Positions 1 through 9,936 are shown, counted from the stretch's first letter. The stretch: DNA of 64,000 nt from Acidicapsa dinghuensis (GCF_025685685.1 NZ_JAGSYH010000002.1:978768-1042767), one strand, 5' to 3'. A program made the numbers and translations. Notes: generated from the letters alone by a model not told the origin.

Positions 1-378
1 AGCCGCTTGCGCAGCCGCTTCCTGGGTCTGCGCCAGATCCGTCTCCGTCAATACATCTCCAGGCTTCAGCTCCAGAGCTTTCTGCAACTCAGGAATCGCC
101 TTCGCATGCTGCCCAAGTTGTTCCAGAATCGCGCCAAGCGCCAGATGCGCTTCCGGCACCTGTGGCGCAAACCTCACAGCCCTGGCAAAATCGGCTCGCG
201 CCTCTTCCAGTTTCCCCGCCTGCATCGCCGCATATCCGGCCTTGAACGCAGCATCCGCCTGCTCCAGCGCCACTCTGGTCTTTGCATTGTCAGGCGCAGC
301 GGGCTTCTGCGCCATCCCCGCGCTCACTGCAACCACTCCGGCCCCGGCTGCCAACACAAATCGCAAACAATACCGCAT
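1..378 (-). CDS. TPR protein, N-terminal part (cut by window edge)
   Basis: The visible 126 codons start MRYCLRFVLAAGAGVV, a signal-peptide-like stretch ending near MAQ, followed by alternating helices with TPR spacing (for example AGYAAMQAGKLEEARADF, then the next repeat EAHLALGAILEQLGQHAKAI). The frame runs open off the left edge, so the C-terminus is unseen. The start lies 3 nt after the stop of the upstream TPR gene, so the two are almost certainly one transcription unit. Probably an exported scaffold protein; no specific partner can be named. Confidence 0.75.
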   Translation of the reverse strand, partial: MRYCLRFVLAAGAGVVAVSAGMAQKPAAPDNAKTRVALEQADAAFKAGYAAMQAGKLEEARADFARAVRFAPQVPEAHLALGAILEQLGQHAKAIPELQKALELKPGDVLTETDLAQTQEAAAQAA

Positions 379-381
379 TCG

Positions 382-1428
382 CTACTTCACCTGCGCCGGC
401 TTGGGATCGCCGCGATGCTGAATCTCCACCGCCATCTCATATTCCCGGGTCGCCCGTTCACGATCACCCACAGCTCGATATGCCTGTCCCAACGCATTAT
501 GAGTCACATAATTATTAGGGTCCATCGACTCCGCGCGTGCAAGGTAATGCAGCGCCTGCACAGGCTGCCCCAATCTCACCAGCGCCTCGCCCAGCAAAAT
601 ATAAGGGCCGGTCGAATTCGGCTCCAGCAATACAGCCCTGTCTAAGACCTGGCGCGCTTTTTCATAATCGCCGCTGCGAAAATACGCGTCGCCCAGCCGG
701 TCATATACATCCCCATCCAGCGGATTCAGCTTTCTCTCCATCTCCAGTTGCTTCTCTGCTTCGGCTAGATCGGCCTTGGCCAGCGCAATCTCCCCCAGCA
801 GCTCATGCGCTCGCGGCAGCCCACGATTGATCTCCACCGCCTTCTGCGCAAATTCCTGGGCCTGAGCAGCAAACTCCCTGCGTAAAAACAACCGCGCTGT
901 CACTAGGTACGCCTCCGCCGAATCCGGCGCAAACCCAAACTGCGCCGCAAACGCCCGCCGCGCATCGTCGTAGCGCTTCGCATCCGTATAGCAAAGCCCC
1001 AGCACATACTTCGGTTCTGCGTTGGCCGCATTGCTGGCACTCTCCTCCGTCGCCTCCAGCAACGGAATCGCCTCCTCCGGCTTCCCCAGCCGGTATAGCG
1101 TGATTCCTCGCATCTCCCTCGCTTCATGGTCGCTGGCATTCTGTACCAGCGCTTTCGCAAAGGCTGCTTCAGCTTCGGTCAACTGATCTCTCTGATAAAA
1201 AATGATCCCCCGCAGCCGCTCCACTCCCGCAGGCTCCGGCTGCTGCTTTGCCAACGCATCCAACTCCGCCAAAGCCTGATCCAGCCGTCCTTTTCCTGCC
1301 AGAGCACTGGCTTCTTCAAACGTCGGAACTGGTTTTGCCGCAGAATCCTGCACACTCGGCGCCGGGCTCTGCGCCATCGCAGAACTCGCCGCGACAACTA
1401 GGCCCATCACTATTTCAAACTTCCGCAT
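382..1428 (-). CDS. Secreted TPR-repeat protein
   Basis: A 348-aa protein with a cleavable signal peptide (about residues 1-19, ending SSAMAQ) followed almost entirely by TPR units. Repeats such as ERLRGIIFYQRDQLTEAEAA, PYILLGEALVRLGQPVQALH and VTHNALGQAYRAVGDRERAT show the usual A/G/Y/A spacing. No enzymatic motif is visible, so it is likely a periplasmic or surface scaffold. It is the first gene of a two-gene unit and lies just behind the terminator of the TonB receptor, so it probably has its own promoter. Confidence 0.8.
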   Translation of the reverse strand: MRKFEIVMGLVVAASSAMAQSPAPSVQDSAAKPVPTFEEASALAGKGRLDQALAELDALAKQQPEPAGVERLRGIIFYQRDQLTEAEAAFAKALVQNASDHEAREMRGITLYRLGKPEEAIPLLEATEESASNAANAEPKYVLGLCYTDAKRYDDARRAFAAQFGFAPDSAEAYLVTARLFLRREFAAQAQEFAQKAVEINRGLPRAHELLGEIALAKADLAEAEKQLEMERKLNPLDGDVYDRLGDAYFRSGDYEKARQVLDRAVLLEPNSTGPYILLGEALVRLGQPVQALHYLARAESMDPNNYVTHNALGQAYRAVGDRERATREYEMAVEIQHRGDPKPAQVK

Positions 1429-1454
1429 CCGTCACCAATACGAGTTTAGTCCCT

Positions 1455-1483
1455 ACAAAAACAAGGGGGAGCCGAAGCTCCCC
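1455..1483 (-). terminator. Rho-independent terminator of the TonB receptor gene
   Basis: Read on the minus strand, the sequence is GGGGAGC-TTCG-GCTCCCC followed by CTTGTTTTTG. A 7-bp GC-rich stem closed by a stable TTCG tetraloop and followed by a T-rich tract is a textbook intrinsic terminator. It lies 26 nt past the receptor stop codon and before the TPR start. Confidence 0.88.
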
Positions 1484-1508
1484 GCTTGCTGTTCGTTGTA
1501 GATTCAGG

Positions 1509-4500
1509 TTAGAAGGTAGCCTTCAGAGAAAGCTCCAGGTAACGCGGTCCAGGCCCAGGCGCCTCTCCGTTGATAGTGCCTGGAGACTGAATGTTCGTCT
1601 GCGGATTTCCTGGGTTGATATGGTTGAACGCGTTGTAGGCATCGGCACGTGCCTTCAGATCCACCCTCTCCCAGACGGCAAAGGTCTTCTGCACCGAAAT
1701 ATCGGTGTTCCAGAAGCTTGGCCCCCAGTAAGTGTTGCGGCCGTTGTTGCCAATGTTATCAACTCCCGGATCGGAGAAAATTCCTCCGCCGATCGTTTGC
1801 GCCGGGAAGAAAATTCGCGTCTGCGTGGCTGCATCAAAAGATGTCAAGGACGTCTTCATTCGCGCACCACTCGTATTCGGATAGCACGGCGCTGACCCAG
1901 GGATTTCACCGTTGCAGTTGAAGGACAACGTCATCGGCAATCCGCTGGAGATATTCACTGTGCTGGAGACTTCATATCCACCCAGCATCAGATCTTCCGC
2001 TTTGTTGGCCCCTCCCATGTATTTCTTGCCGTGGCCAACCGGAACCTGCCAGCTGCCGTAAGCCGTAAACGCGTTTTGCCGCACATTGCTGTCGCGACCA
2101 TACGCCACGCGCTTGCTCCACGTCGCATACCCCGATGATTCATCGAACGCGCTGGCCCATTGATAGTTGGCCGTCAAATCCAACCCCTTCCAATGCTGCT
2201 CCTGCAATACCACCTGCAGTGCATTGAAGTTGGTGTTCTGATCGTCACCATCAAACTGGATTTGCTGCGTCCACAAGCACGGACCACCGCATGCCGCTAA
2301 CGCGCCGCCGTAATACCGCTGTAGAAGGTTCTGGTTGGATGTGTTGCCGTTTGCGTCGGGCAGGCTGCCGCTCGATGCCGACGGATCATAACGGATCGAC
2401 TGTCCAGTAATGCTCGATAGCGTCTGACCATAAGCCGTCGTCGATCCAGGCAATACAATTGCAGCTTCGTTCGTGTTGGTGCTGTTGCCATCACCGTCGC
2501 TAAGTGTGTTTGTTCCTTTATTGCCCACGTACGTCATTGTCAGCGAAAGGGTCGGAGTCAGCGCACGCTGGAAGCTTACATTCCACGCATCGAGCGTCGG
2601 GAAACGAAGTGGGTTCTGACGGCCCTTCGATTCAACCTCTGATCCAGGGTTCGGTAGAAGCCCATTCGAAGGAACCGACGGGAATGAGTACGGAACCGGG
2701 CCACCGGTACTTGCAACTGTCGTGGATTTCGAGAAGTTGGCTCCCCCGACACAACCTGGATTGTCCGCATCGGAGCCAAGGCAGAAGGCAACACCGGTAT
2801 TAGAGTTAGCCGCATTCGAAAGACTCTGGTCGGCAAGAACCGGCAGGTTCTGTGTCGCCGTATGGCCGAAGATCGATCCGAAGACTCCGATATCGAAGCT
2901 GCGGCCATATCCTGCACGCACAACGGTTTTTTCATTGAGCTGATAGGCAATACCGACGCGCGGTTCGAACTGGTGCGACATCCGAGCGCTCCAACCCATG
3001 TTGGTTCCGATGCCGCCCACACCGGCTACATGGAGATAACCATCGCTCATGTTTAGCAGAGCGCCCTGGTTGGCTCCGTTGACGCTCTCCGGGAAGTAGT
3101 ACTCCCAGCGAACACCCAGGTTCAGCGTCAGTTTCTGCGTCGCGCGCCAGGTGTCCTGCCCATAGAAGAACGTCCTCTTCTGGAACTCCTTGGCATTGGT
3201 CGAGGTCGATACATACCGGTTAAAGGTTGCAACATCGCCCAACGCCATACTCGCGAAGGGAAGGCCATCCGCTCCGTTGTTCGATGTAGGGCCGGCCGTG
3301 ATGTTGTACTGTCCGGACCGGTTTACATCGGATGGTACGCGCAGGTTACGTCCATACCGAAGGTCGGCGCCAACCTTGATCTCATGGTTGCCGAGCGTCT
3401 TCGTCCAGTTGTTAACGATCTGGAACTGATCCTCGCGCTCAATCAGAGGGCAGTTGCAACGGCTGATATTCAATCCATCGCCCCACAGAGGTTGCGTACC
3501 TCCGCCAGCCATCGTCGAGATATTGAACGACGGCAGGCCATCTGTTGTCACTACTCCAGTATTTACGCCAGTTAGTCCAAGTGCATTGCCTGATTGCGCA
3601 TCTTGGTCGTTCTTCGCGTCGGCGATGTTGTAGCGCAAATAGCCAAGGCGAAGATCGGTGATGAGCTTGGGATTAATGATGTAATCCGTGCCCACCGCGA
3701 CGCTGTCATCCGCGCTGCTCGAATTTCCGCCGTAGCCACCGATGCCAAATCCGCGGCCGCCCATACCTGCGTACATCTGGCCGCCGCTCAGCGTGTTCGT
3801 CCAGCGCGTGAACCGGACAAACGCATTCTGTTTCTGACTGATCGTATCGTCGACACGCACAGCCCACATATCGCTGTTGAAGCCGCCGCCGCCGGTGGCC
3901 TTGTAGTTCCCATCCAGACCGCCGAGGCTGCCGCCCGATTCTGCGTTGATATATGGCAGCAGCGTCGTCAGGATGTTCTTCCATTCCTGCGAAACCATCG
4001 CATCAGGAATAATGTTTCCCGCAAAGGGCTGGGATTCAAGTTTACCGGTTGCAGGGTTGATCTGCTGCGGGGCAAAGTTGTTGTAAATCTGACCCTGCCC
4101 AGTCGGTAGATTGGCAAGATACTCACTGAAGTCGCATCCACTGCCGCTGAGACAGCTTGTAGCCACAAGCTTGGAAGGCAGAGTATCGACGTTCGATGTT
4201 CCGCCCCTCTGCCTCTGCCCCTCATAGCTGCCAAAGAAGAAGAGCCGGTCCCGGATCACGCGACCACCGATCGATCCGCCAAACTTGTTCTTGATACCCC
4301 CAGGAACTGCACTCGGAGAGCCCTGTGAAAATGGTTCACGCGCCAGAAACGCATTCGACGTACGGAAGTCGTAAGCGCTGCCGTGAAGCGTGTTCGAACC
4401 CGATTTCGTCTGCACCGCCATAACGGCCGATACAGCTTTGCCCAGTTCGGCGTCGAAGTTCTGCGTGGTGATTTTGGTCTCGGTAATCGAGTCCATCGAC

Positions 4501-5156
4501 GGATTCACGACCACGATACCCAGAATCGGGTCTTGGTTATCCGTGCCGTCCAGTTCGTACGCCACACCGCCAAACGCCTGGCCGTCAATCTGAATCTGCC
4601 TTGATGCCTGCGGGTTTTCATCCGCCGCATGCGACCATCCGAGAAGTTGCGCACCCGGAAGCAGAAGCTGCAGGTTTGTAAAGTTCTGATCGCCCACTGG
4701 CAGATCGGAAACTTCCTGCTGATCGAATACTGTCGCCACATCGGCGCGGTCGGTTTTCAGTTCGGGAACTGCATCTGCGCTGACTTCGACCGTCTGCCCC
4801 GTCGCGCCTGCCACCTTCAGCGGCACATCCACGCGCGGCGAGGTATCCGCCTGTACCGTGATGCCTTTGCTGACGTAGCTATCGAAGCCTTTGGCCTCGA
4901 CTTTAAGGTCGTATACGTCGGGGATAAGGTGAGAAACCGTGTAGTCGCCGGTCTCATTCGAAACCACCGTGACGACGGTGCCCTTAGTCTCGTCCGTAAC
5001 CGTAACCGTTGCGCCTGGTACTACCGCCCCAGTCGTATCTGTCACCGTGCCGAAAATCGATCCGTAAACCGATTGCGCGCGCGCGGGTGCAAGTGAGAGC
5101 AAACATCCGATGGCGAGGAGTGCCATCCAGGATGCTGCCCGCAAGTGTCTAGTCAT
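1509..5156 (-). CDS. Oar-type TonB-dependent receptor with carboxypeptidase regulatory-like domain
   Basis: A 1215-aa outer-membrane protein. The signal peptide ends at about residue 27 (APARA). Residues about 31-115 form a carboxypeptidase-D-regulatory-like beta sandwich (YGSIFGTVTDTTGAVVPGA). A plug-like region follows (about 130-260), then a long beta barrel ending in LELSLKATF, with the terminal aromatic residue typical of barrel proteins. This architecture matches the Oar-like receptors that are numerous in Acidobacteria and usually take up large or carbohydrate substrates; the ligand cannot be told from sequence. The start is supported by AGGAG five bases upstream. The gene has its own terminator and a very long upstream non-coding region with inverted repeats. 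Confidence 0.92.
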   Translation of the reverse strand: MTRHLRAASWMALLAIGCLLSLAPARAQSVYGSIFGTVTDTTGAVVPGATVTVTDETKGTVVTVVSNETGDYTVSHLIPDVYDLKVEAKGFDSYVSKGITVQADTSPRVDVPLKVAGATGQTVEVSADAVPELKTDRADVATVFDQQEVSDLPVGDQNFTNLQLLLPGAQLLGWSHAADENPQASRQIQIDGQAFGGVAYELDGTDNQDPILGIVVVNPSMDSITETKITTQNFDAELGKAVSAVMAVQTKSGSNTLHGSAYDFRTSNAFLAREPFSQGSPSAVPGGIKNKFGGSIGGRVIRDRLFFFGSYEGQRQRGGTSNVDTLPSKLVATSCLSGSGCDFSEYLANLPTGQGQIYNNFAPQQINPATGKLESQPFAGNIIPDAMVSQEWKNILTTLLPYINAESGGSLGGLDGNYKATGGGGFNSDMWAVRVDDTISQKQNAFVRFTRWTNTLSGGQMYAGMGGRGFGIGGYGGNSSSADDSVAVGTDYIINPKLITDLRLGYLRYNIADAKNDQDAQSGNALGLTGVNTGVVTTDGLPSFNISTMAGGGTQPLWGDGLNISRCNCPLIEREDQFQIVNNWTKTLGNHEIKVGADLRYGRNLRVPSDVNRSGQYNITAGPTSNNGADGLPFASMALGDVATFNRYVSTSTNAKEFQKRTFFYGQDTWRATQKLTLNLGVRWEYYFPESVNGANQGALLNMSDGYLHVAGVGGIGTNMGWSARMSHQFEPRVGIAYQLNEKTVVRAGYGRSFDIGVFGSIFGHTATQNLPVLADQSLSNAANSNTGVAFCLGSDADNPGCVGGANFSKSTTVASTGGPVPYSFPSVPSNGLLPNPGSEVESKGRQNPLRFPTLDAWNVSFQRALTPTLSLTMTYVGNKGTNTLSDGDGNSTNTNEAAIVLPGSTTAYGQTLSSITGQSIRYDPSASSGSLPDANGNTSNQNLLQRYYGGALAACGGPCLWTQQIQFDGDDQNTNFNALQVVLQEQHWKGLDLTANYQWASAFDESSGYATWSKRVAYGRDSNVRQNAFTAYGSWQVPVGHGKKYMGGANKAEDLMLGGYEVSSTVNISSGLPMTLSFNCNGEIPGSAPCYPNTSGARMKTSLTSFDAATQTRIFFPAQTIGGGIFSDPGVDNIGNNGRNTYWGPSFWNTDISVQKTFAVWERVDLKARADAYNAFNHINPGNPQTNIQSPGTINGEAPGPGPRYLELSLKATF

Positions 5157-5181
5157 GCGGTCTCCTGAAATCTTTCAATCC

Positions 5182-5196
5182 GTTTGTTGGACAAAC
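5182..5196. promoter_or_regulatory. Inverted repeat in the TonB receptor leader
   Basis: GTTTGT-TGG-ACAAAC, two perfect 6-nt arms with a 3-nt centre, lies 26 nt upstream of the receptor start codon and just upstream of its ribosome site. It could be an operator or a small leader hairpin. The centre contains the GGACA pentamer that recurs farther upstream. Confidence 0.45.
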
Positions 5197-5730
5197 CGTT
5201 CCTCAGCCCGAAAAACGTTCGTCATTTCCCTCCATCCCCGTGGCTGCTTTCCTTGCAATCATTTGCAAAACAGTCGTCTCCGAGGGGTTACAGGAAACTT
5301 CAAAAACACTTGCCGGCCTGAAGAAACGTCTCGGCGGGTCCCACACATGCTGGCCCGCTCTTACTCGCCATTGTTCTCTTCTATTCACAACGGCCAGTCC
5401 GAAGCGACCGCTCTGGTCATGGCAGCTCCCCTGCTTTCCAGATACGGACAAAAGAGACACTTCGGAACACCGACGAACTTTAGAGGAAACAACACACGCC
5501 TGTCAACGGATCAGCTCAGAATTTTCGAGCCCGCACCACGAAATACGACATAACAAAAGATGAAATCGTTTTCATCGAGCTGTCACCGTCTACGCTCGTT
5601 TCGACTCTTTTTATACCCACCTAAATCATTCATTAGCCGCAACTTAATTTGTAAGTAAAACTTTTCACAAACCGCGCGCATCTCCATAGCCGAATTAATC
5701 TCTCCCGCGAATAAACATCCAATAGAGTCA

Positions 5731-5776
5731 TGTCCAAATGAATTGTCATATAAATGACATTGCATTTATATGGACA
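5731..5776. promoter_or_regulatory. Nested inverted repeats in the AT-rich block
   Basis: An outer pair, TGTCCA and TGGACA, encloses an inner pair, TGTCAT-ATAA-ATGACA. The symmetry and AT-rich setting suggest a binding site for a dimeric or tetrameric regulator, but no regulator gene is adjacent. Confidence 0.45.
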
Positions 5777-5835
5777 GAGATATCGCACTTTCCTGGCCCG
5801 CATTGCTGACTTTTTTCCTTCCAGCTCAATTCCTC

Positions 5836-5851
5836 TGTCCAGTTGCGGACA
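5836..5851. promoter_or_regulatory. TGTCC-N6-GGACA inverted repeat
   Basis: A 16-bp dyad with perfect 5-nt arms, using the same half-site as the nested repeat about 60 bp away. Its recurrence suggests a real operator family rather than chance, but the protein that binds it is unknown. Confidence 0.4.
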
Positions 5852-6075
5852 ACGAAATTCTCCGCAGTAAATGCCTTTACCTGCAGCTCAACAAAAACGT
5901 TTAAGTAGCGAAATTCTCTCTTTTCAGATATCGGAAATGAACCAGGGAAAGCCCAAAATCAGACTGGCTCTCGATCCCTTGAGTCGGCAGCGCATCCACC
6001 CTTGGTATGACATTTGTCCTAGCCGGGTGTCTTGCGACGACCCACGAAACGCCGGCACGTAACTGTTGAGGATCG

Positions 6076-7860
6076 TTACCGCGTTCCTGCTCGCGCCTCA
6101 CAGGTTCCCCGGTCTGACCGTATCTCCCGGTCCAGCTTGTGCGCTGCCGCATCATCGGGAGAAAACACAAAAATACGCGCCAGCGTCGCCAACGCCGCCT
6201 CTTTGTCGCCCGTAGCGCATTCCATCACCGCAAGATTATGTCCTGCGCCCAGCTCTACTGGATTCTCCTCAAACGCCTGCCGCCATAGCCGCACCGCATC
6301 CGAATAATCCTTCGCCCGCGCCCGAATCAACGCCAGATCTCCCGCCGCCACAGCATCATGCGGATCGGCAGCCAGAGCCATGCCATATTCCTTCTCTGCA
6401 CGGGCAAGATCGTCGCTCACCTGATCCAGTAGTCCAAGGCTCTCATGCAATGGCGCGTCCGCTTTCTCCGCCAGATCTGCTTCCGAAGCCCGCAACAGCT
6501 CCAGCGCACGCTCGCCTGCAGCCCGGTCGCCGCGCAGCGCTCGCTGTGCATACGCCAGGCCAAGATCGCGCTCCGAACTCGCTTGAGCCACGCCAGGCTC
6601 GGTCCCAATAGCTTCCAGCGTCTCCTTCGTCGCTACGGCAGACTGCCCACCCTTCTGCGCAATACGCGGAATACTGTGGTCCGTCACCTGTTCATGCGCG
6701 ATATCCTCCGCCCGCACTCTCGGCATATGGCACGCCGTGCAATCCCGGTTCTCTGCATGATGCGTCGCCGCAAATCCGGTCTTTGCCTCTGCTCCTTCCG
6801 CCTTCACTGCCTCAGGATCATGGCACTGCAAACACTTCCGCCGGTAATATTCCGCGCGTTCCTCAGCGCTCATCACCGACACCGACCCATGTGGATCATG
6901 GCAGCTTGTACACGTCAGCCTGTCTCCCTCCCCGCGTTTGCATCCGCTCTTCAGCAGAGCTTCCCACTGGCTCGTCGCACGCTCATCTCCTGTCTTCCCA
7001 CCCTCCACCACAAAGTAGCTGGCATAGTCGAAGATGCTTTCCCCCGGCTTGAACTGCTCCCAACGCTTCCCCTTGTGCTCAATCGCCACATCACCCTCAA
7101 GATGACAGTTCAGGCAGATCGAGTCCCGCTCCAGTGGTTTCAGTGTTTTTAAATCCAACATCCGCATCTTGCCACCCGAAGCCACATGCTCCGCGGCATC
7201 CCCGTGGCAGGCCGTACAGGTAATCCCGCCATGGAGAAACGGCGCCGCGGCATATTTGTTTCGCGCCTCCGGCAGCGACGACTGTGCCCCCGAACTATGA
7301 CATCGCAAGCATCCCGGATCCACCGGCATCGTCAACGGCATTTCCGTCGCATGTAAATAGTTCGGAGCCATGTCCCAGATACGCTTCTTCGCATACCAGT
7401 TCACCGGAATCTCAAACCAGTACCCATCCTGTTCAAAGAGATACGTGCGCCCGCGCCGCCCTGAGCCGAGAAAATAACGGAGCTCACGCTGTCCTTTCAG
7501 CGGCCAATCAGCGGAATTGGCGTTCTCACCTCGCCCCGCATCCACATCCCGCTCAAAACTCAGAAATACGCGGCCATCTGTCTTTTCCAACCTGAACGTC
7601 ACGCCGGATTCGGCATGCGTAAACTCCCCCGGTAAAAATCCAGCCGCCGCCGGCCCACTAGCATTCGCCATCGGCGTCTTGCGATAGCGCTCATAGATCG
7701 CCTGATGACACCGGGCACACTCTGCATTTGGATCAGGCTCATCACTCCCTTGCGTCCATGCAGCCGTACCGGGGCGCGCAAAAACGACCCCAGATCTGGT
7801 CGCACCCCCGCACCAGACCAGCAAACCGGCTCCCATACCCAAGGAAACCGCCGCCAACAC
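6076..7860 (-). CDS. Seven-heme c-type cytochrome with C-terminal TPR region
   Basis: A 594-aa exported protein with seven CxxCH heme-attachment motifs at about residues 48 (CARCH), 184 (CLRCH), 215 (CTACH), 249 (CLNCH), 317 (CTSCH), 343 (CLQCH) and 374 (CTACH). The C-terminal third (about 420-580) is helical with TPR spacing. This resembles the cytochrome c554/NrfA-like multiheme families fused to TPRs seen in Acidobacteria and Planctomycetes; a role in extracytoplasmic electron transfer is likely, the substrate unknown. The annotated start is GTG. An in-frame CTG 18 nt upstream would add Leu-Ser-Arg-Phe-Trp-Arg, a better charged start for the signal peptide, and an in-frame TAG lies just before it. 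Downstream of the CRTAC1 gene and hemB on the same strand. Confidence 0.88.
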   Translation of the reverse strand: MLAAVSLGMGAGLLVWCGGATRSGVVFARPGTAAWTQGSDEPDPNAECARCHQAIYERYRKTPMANASGPAAAGFLPGEFTHAESGVTFRLEKTDGRVFLSFERDVDAGRGENANSADWPLKGQRELRYFLGSGRRGRTYLFEQDGYWFEIPVNWYAKKRIWDMAPNYLHATEMPLTMPVDPGCLRCHSSGAQSSLPEARNKYAAAPFLHGGITCTACHGDAAEHVASGGKMRMLDLKTLKPLERDSICLNCHLEGDVAIEHKGKRWEQFKPGESIFDYASYFVVEGGKTGDERATSQWEALLKSGCKRGEGDRLTCTSCHDPHGSVSVMSAEERAEYYRRKCLQCHDPEAVKAEGAEAKTGFAATHHAENRDCTACHMPRVRAEDIAHEQVTDHSIPRIAQKGGQSAVATKETLEAIGTEPGVAQASSERDLGLAYAQRALRGDRAAGERALELLRASEADLAEKADAPLHESLGLLDQVSDDLARAEKEYGMALAADPHDAVAAGDLALIRARAKDYSDAVRLWRQAFEENPVELGAGHNLAVMECATGDKEAALATLARIFVFSPDDAAAHKLDREIRSDRGTCEARAGTR

Positions 7861-8029
7861 CCGCCAAAACCGGCTCAGACCCTACACCCCACCAGCTCTC
7901 GCTGCCGTTCTTGCCGTACCGTTCAGGCAGACGAAACTTCGTGGGCGTAAGTTGAACCCGCAATCACTTTTCTTTGAATCGCGCCATAACCACGCGGAAT
8001 GTGTTTACCCAAACCACTGTCGAAAACAG

Positions 8030-9916
8030 CTACGATTTACCTGCCTGCGCAGCGTAATCGACAGTCTTCAGAACCTTCCCGCCCTCCTGGATCACATACA
8101 GCTTGTTCACATCCAGGTTCTTCAGCGTATCCACCGCGCCCGACGGCCAGCGAATCTCCACCTGATCCACCTTCGCCGCCTGGTCCAGCCCAAAGTGCAA
8201 CCGCAGATCGTTCTGCGAGTAATAACTCCCGCCCGACCGCACTTCATCGATCTGCACCATCGGCTTCGCGGCTTTCGGATCGACCTGCGCAGTCACCATC
8301 ACCCGCGCGCCAATCCCCGTCCTATTGCTCTTCGTCCCCACCGTCCGGATCTTGATCCAGTTCCGCTTCTTCGTAACATCGTCCGTGCGGTCACAGCGCA
8401 GCAACTGCGGCCCGCTGTTGATGCAGTTCACCACCACATCCACATCGCCGTCATTGTCATAATCCCCAAACGCACATCCTCGCGCCGGAGCCGCATCCGT
8501 GATTCCCGGTCCGCCCAGCTTCGTAACTTCCTCAAACTGCCCATTTCTTAAGTTGCGATACAGATACTTGTGCTCCGCATACGGCGCATCCACTTGCTTC
8601 CCATCCACCTCTGGATACACATGGCCGTTGCAAATCAAAATATCCAGCCATCCATCGTTATCCATATCCAGAAATCCCACGCCCCAGCCCAGAAAGCGCG
8701 TATTAACGCCCAATCCGGCTAAGTACGTGTGATCGTCAAACGTCCCATCGCCGAGATTTAGATACAGCGAATCCGTATCTCCGGCAAAGTTGGTCTTCAC
8801 AATATCCAGCAGTCCGTCGCGATTGAAATCGCCAATCGCCACGCCCATTCCCGCTTGCGGCTTGCCATCCGGAGAGTAAGCAATCCCCGCCTCGATCGCT
8901 ACATCCTTAAACGTGCCGTCCTTCTGGTTCTGGTAATAAGTCGCCGCCGTCGAGTCATTCGCCACATAGATATCCGGCCAGCCGTCGTTATCCATATCTC
9001 CCACAGCGACAGACAACGCATAAGTCCCGATCGTATCCCAGATACCTGCCTTCTGGCTTACATCCGTAAACGTCCCATCGCCGTTATTGCGGTACAGTAT
9101 GTTCTTCCCACCCAGCAGCCCCGGTGGTCCACACGCAACCGTAATTCCCTTGTAAGCGCAACCGGCATCCTGCGGCAGCGGAGCTGTTTTGATATCGAAA
9201 TCAATGTAGTTCCCGACAAACAAATCCAGATGCCCGTCCTTGTCATAATCCAGAAACGCGCATCCCGAGTTCCACCGCACTTTCGACTGCAACAGCCCCG
9301 CCTCCTTCGTCACCTCAGTAAATGTGCCGTTGCCATTGTTGCGAAACAACGCATTCTGCCCGTAGTAACTGACGAATAAGTCATTCCACCCATCGTTGTT
9401 ATAGTCGCCTACGCAGCAGCCCTGTCCCCATCCCGACCTTCCCAGCCCCGACTTAGCGGTAACATCCGTAAACGTTCCGTCCCGATTGTTCTTGAATAAG
9501 TGACAGATAGACTCCTGGCCCTTCGGAAATCCCTCCAGCCGCCATCCATTCACCAGAAAGATATCCACCCAGTCATCCTGGTCATAGTCGAAGAACGCGA
9601 CCCCGCAGCCAGTCGTCTCCAGCAGATATTTGTTCGTGTGCTCCCCGCCATAGATCGTCTTTACATTGAGCCCCGACTGTTTCGCCATATCGGTAAACTC
9701 AACCCCAAGCGGCGTCCCCGCAATCGGCGAAGTCAGCTTCACCCCACGCGCCTGCACCTCATACGTAGGCCGCGACATCTCACCGGGTTTTGCCGGCTTC
9801 TGGCCCTGCCCGTCCTGCCCTAACAAAGGCCGCGCCAGACTGAGCACATCCTCAAGCGAAAGCACCAGCGCCGTCCGCGACAGCGACTTCAACACCCCTC
9901 TACGCGTCCACGTCAC
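8030..9916 (-). CDS. CRTAC1-like FG-GAP/VCBS repeat protein with ASPIC/UnbV C-terminus
   Basis: A 628-aa protein starting with a probable twin-arginine signal (TRRGVLKSL). The body consists of FG-GAP beta-propeller repeats carrying calcium-binding Asp-rich loops (DYDQDDWVDIF, DYDKDGHLDLF, DMDNDGWPDIY, DYDNDGDVDVV). The C-terminus (about 520-620; RTGIGARV, IRWPSGAVDTLKNL) matches the ASPIC/UnbV domain. Such proteins are secreted, bind Ca2+ and often accompany TPR or cytochrome genes in Acidobacteria; the biochemical role is not established. It lies between hemB and the cytochrome gene, same strand, with gaps of about 50 and 170 nt. Confidence 0.9.
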   Translation of the reverse strand: MTWTRRGVLKSLSRTALVLSLEDVLSLARPLLGQDGQGQKPAKPGEMSRPTYEVQARGVKLTSPIAGTPLGVEFTDMAKQSGLNVKTIYGGEHTNKYLLETTGCGVAFFDYDQDDWVDIFLVNGWRLEGFPKGQESICHLFKNNRDGTFTDVTAKSGLGRSGWGQGCCVGDYNNDGWNDLFVSYYGQNALFRNNGNGTFTEVTKEAGLLQSKVRWNSGCAFLDYDKDGHLDLFVGNYIDFDIKTAPLPQDAGCAYKGITVACGPPGLLGGKNILYRNNGDGTFTDVSQKAGIWDTIGTYALSVAVGDMDNDGWPDIYVANDSTAATYYQNQKDGTFKDVAIEAGIAYSPDGKPQAGMGVAIGDFNRDGLLDIVKTNFAGDTDSLYLNLGDGTFDDHTYLAGLGVNTRFLGWGVGFLDMDNDGWLDILICNGHVYPEVDGKQVDAPYAEHKYLYRNLRNGQFEEVTKLGGPGITDAAPARGCAFGDYDNDGDVDVVVNCINSGPQLLRCDRTDDVTKKRNWIKIRTVGTKSNRTGIGARVMVTAQVDPKAAKPMVQIDEVRSGGSYYSQNDLRLHFGLDQAAKVDQVEIRWPSGAVDTLKNLDVNKLYVIQEGGKVLKTVDYAAQAGKS

Positions 9917-9936
9917 AACCTGATCCCGTCCCCTGT

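Larger units (their letters stand above)
5157..6075. other. 0.9 kb non-coding block upstream of the TonB receptor
   Basis: No open frame here looks like a protein: those present have no ribosome site, no recognisable motif and skewed composition. The part from about 5560 to 5900 is clearly richer in A+T than the surrounding genes. It contains several inverted repeats built on TGTCC/GGACA half-sites, listed separately. It most likely holds the promoter and operators of the receptor, and possibly an unrecognised small RNA. No tRNA or known riboswitch fold was recognised. Confidence 0.6.

Noticed and set aside
7..645. Long plus-strand open frame over the TPR genes
   Set aside because: It is antisense to two TPR genes with good codon structure, is rich in Arg/His/Leu and has no ribosome site.
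5110..5553. Plus-strand frames upstream of the TonB receptor
   Set aside because: They overlap the receptor start or the operators, have no motif, no ribosome site and no codon bias of a gene.
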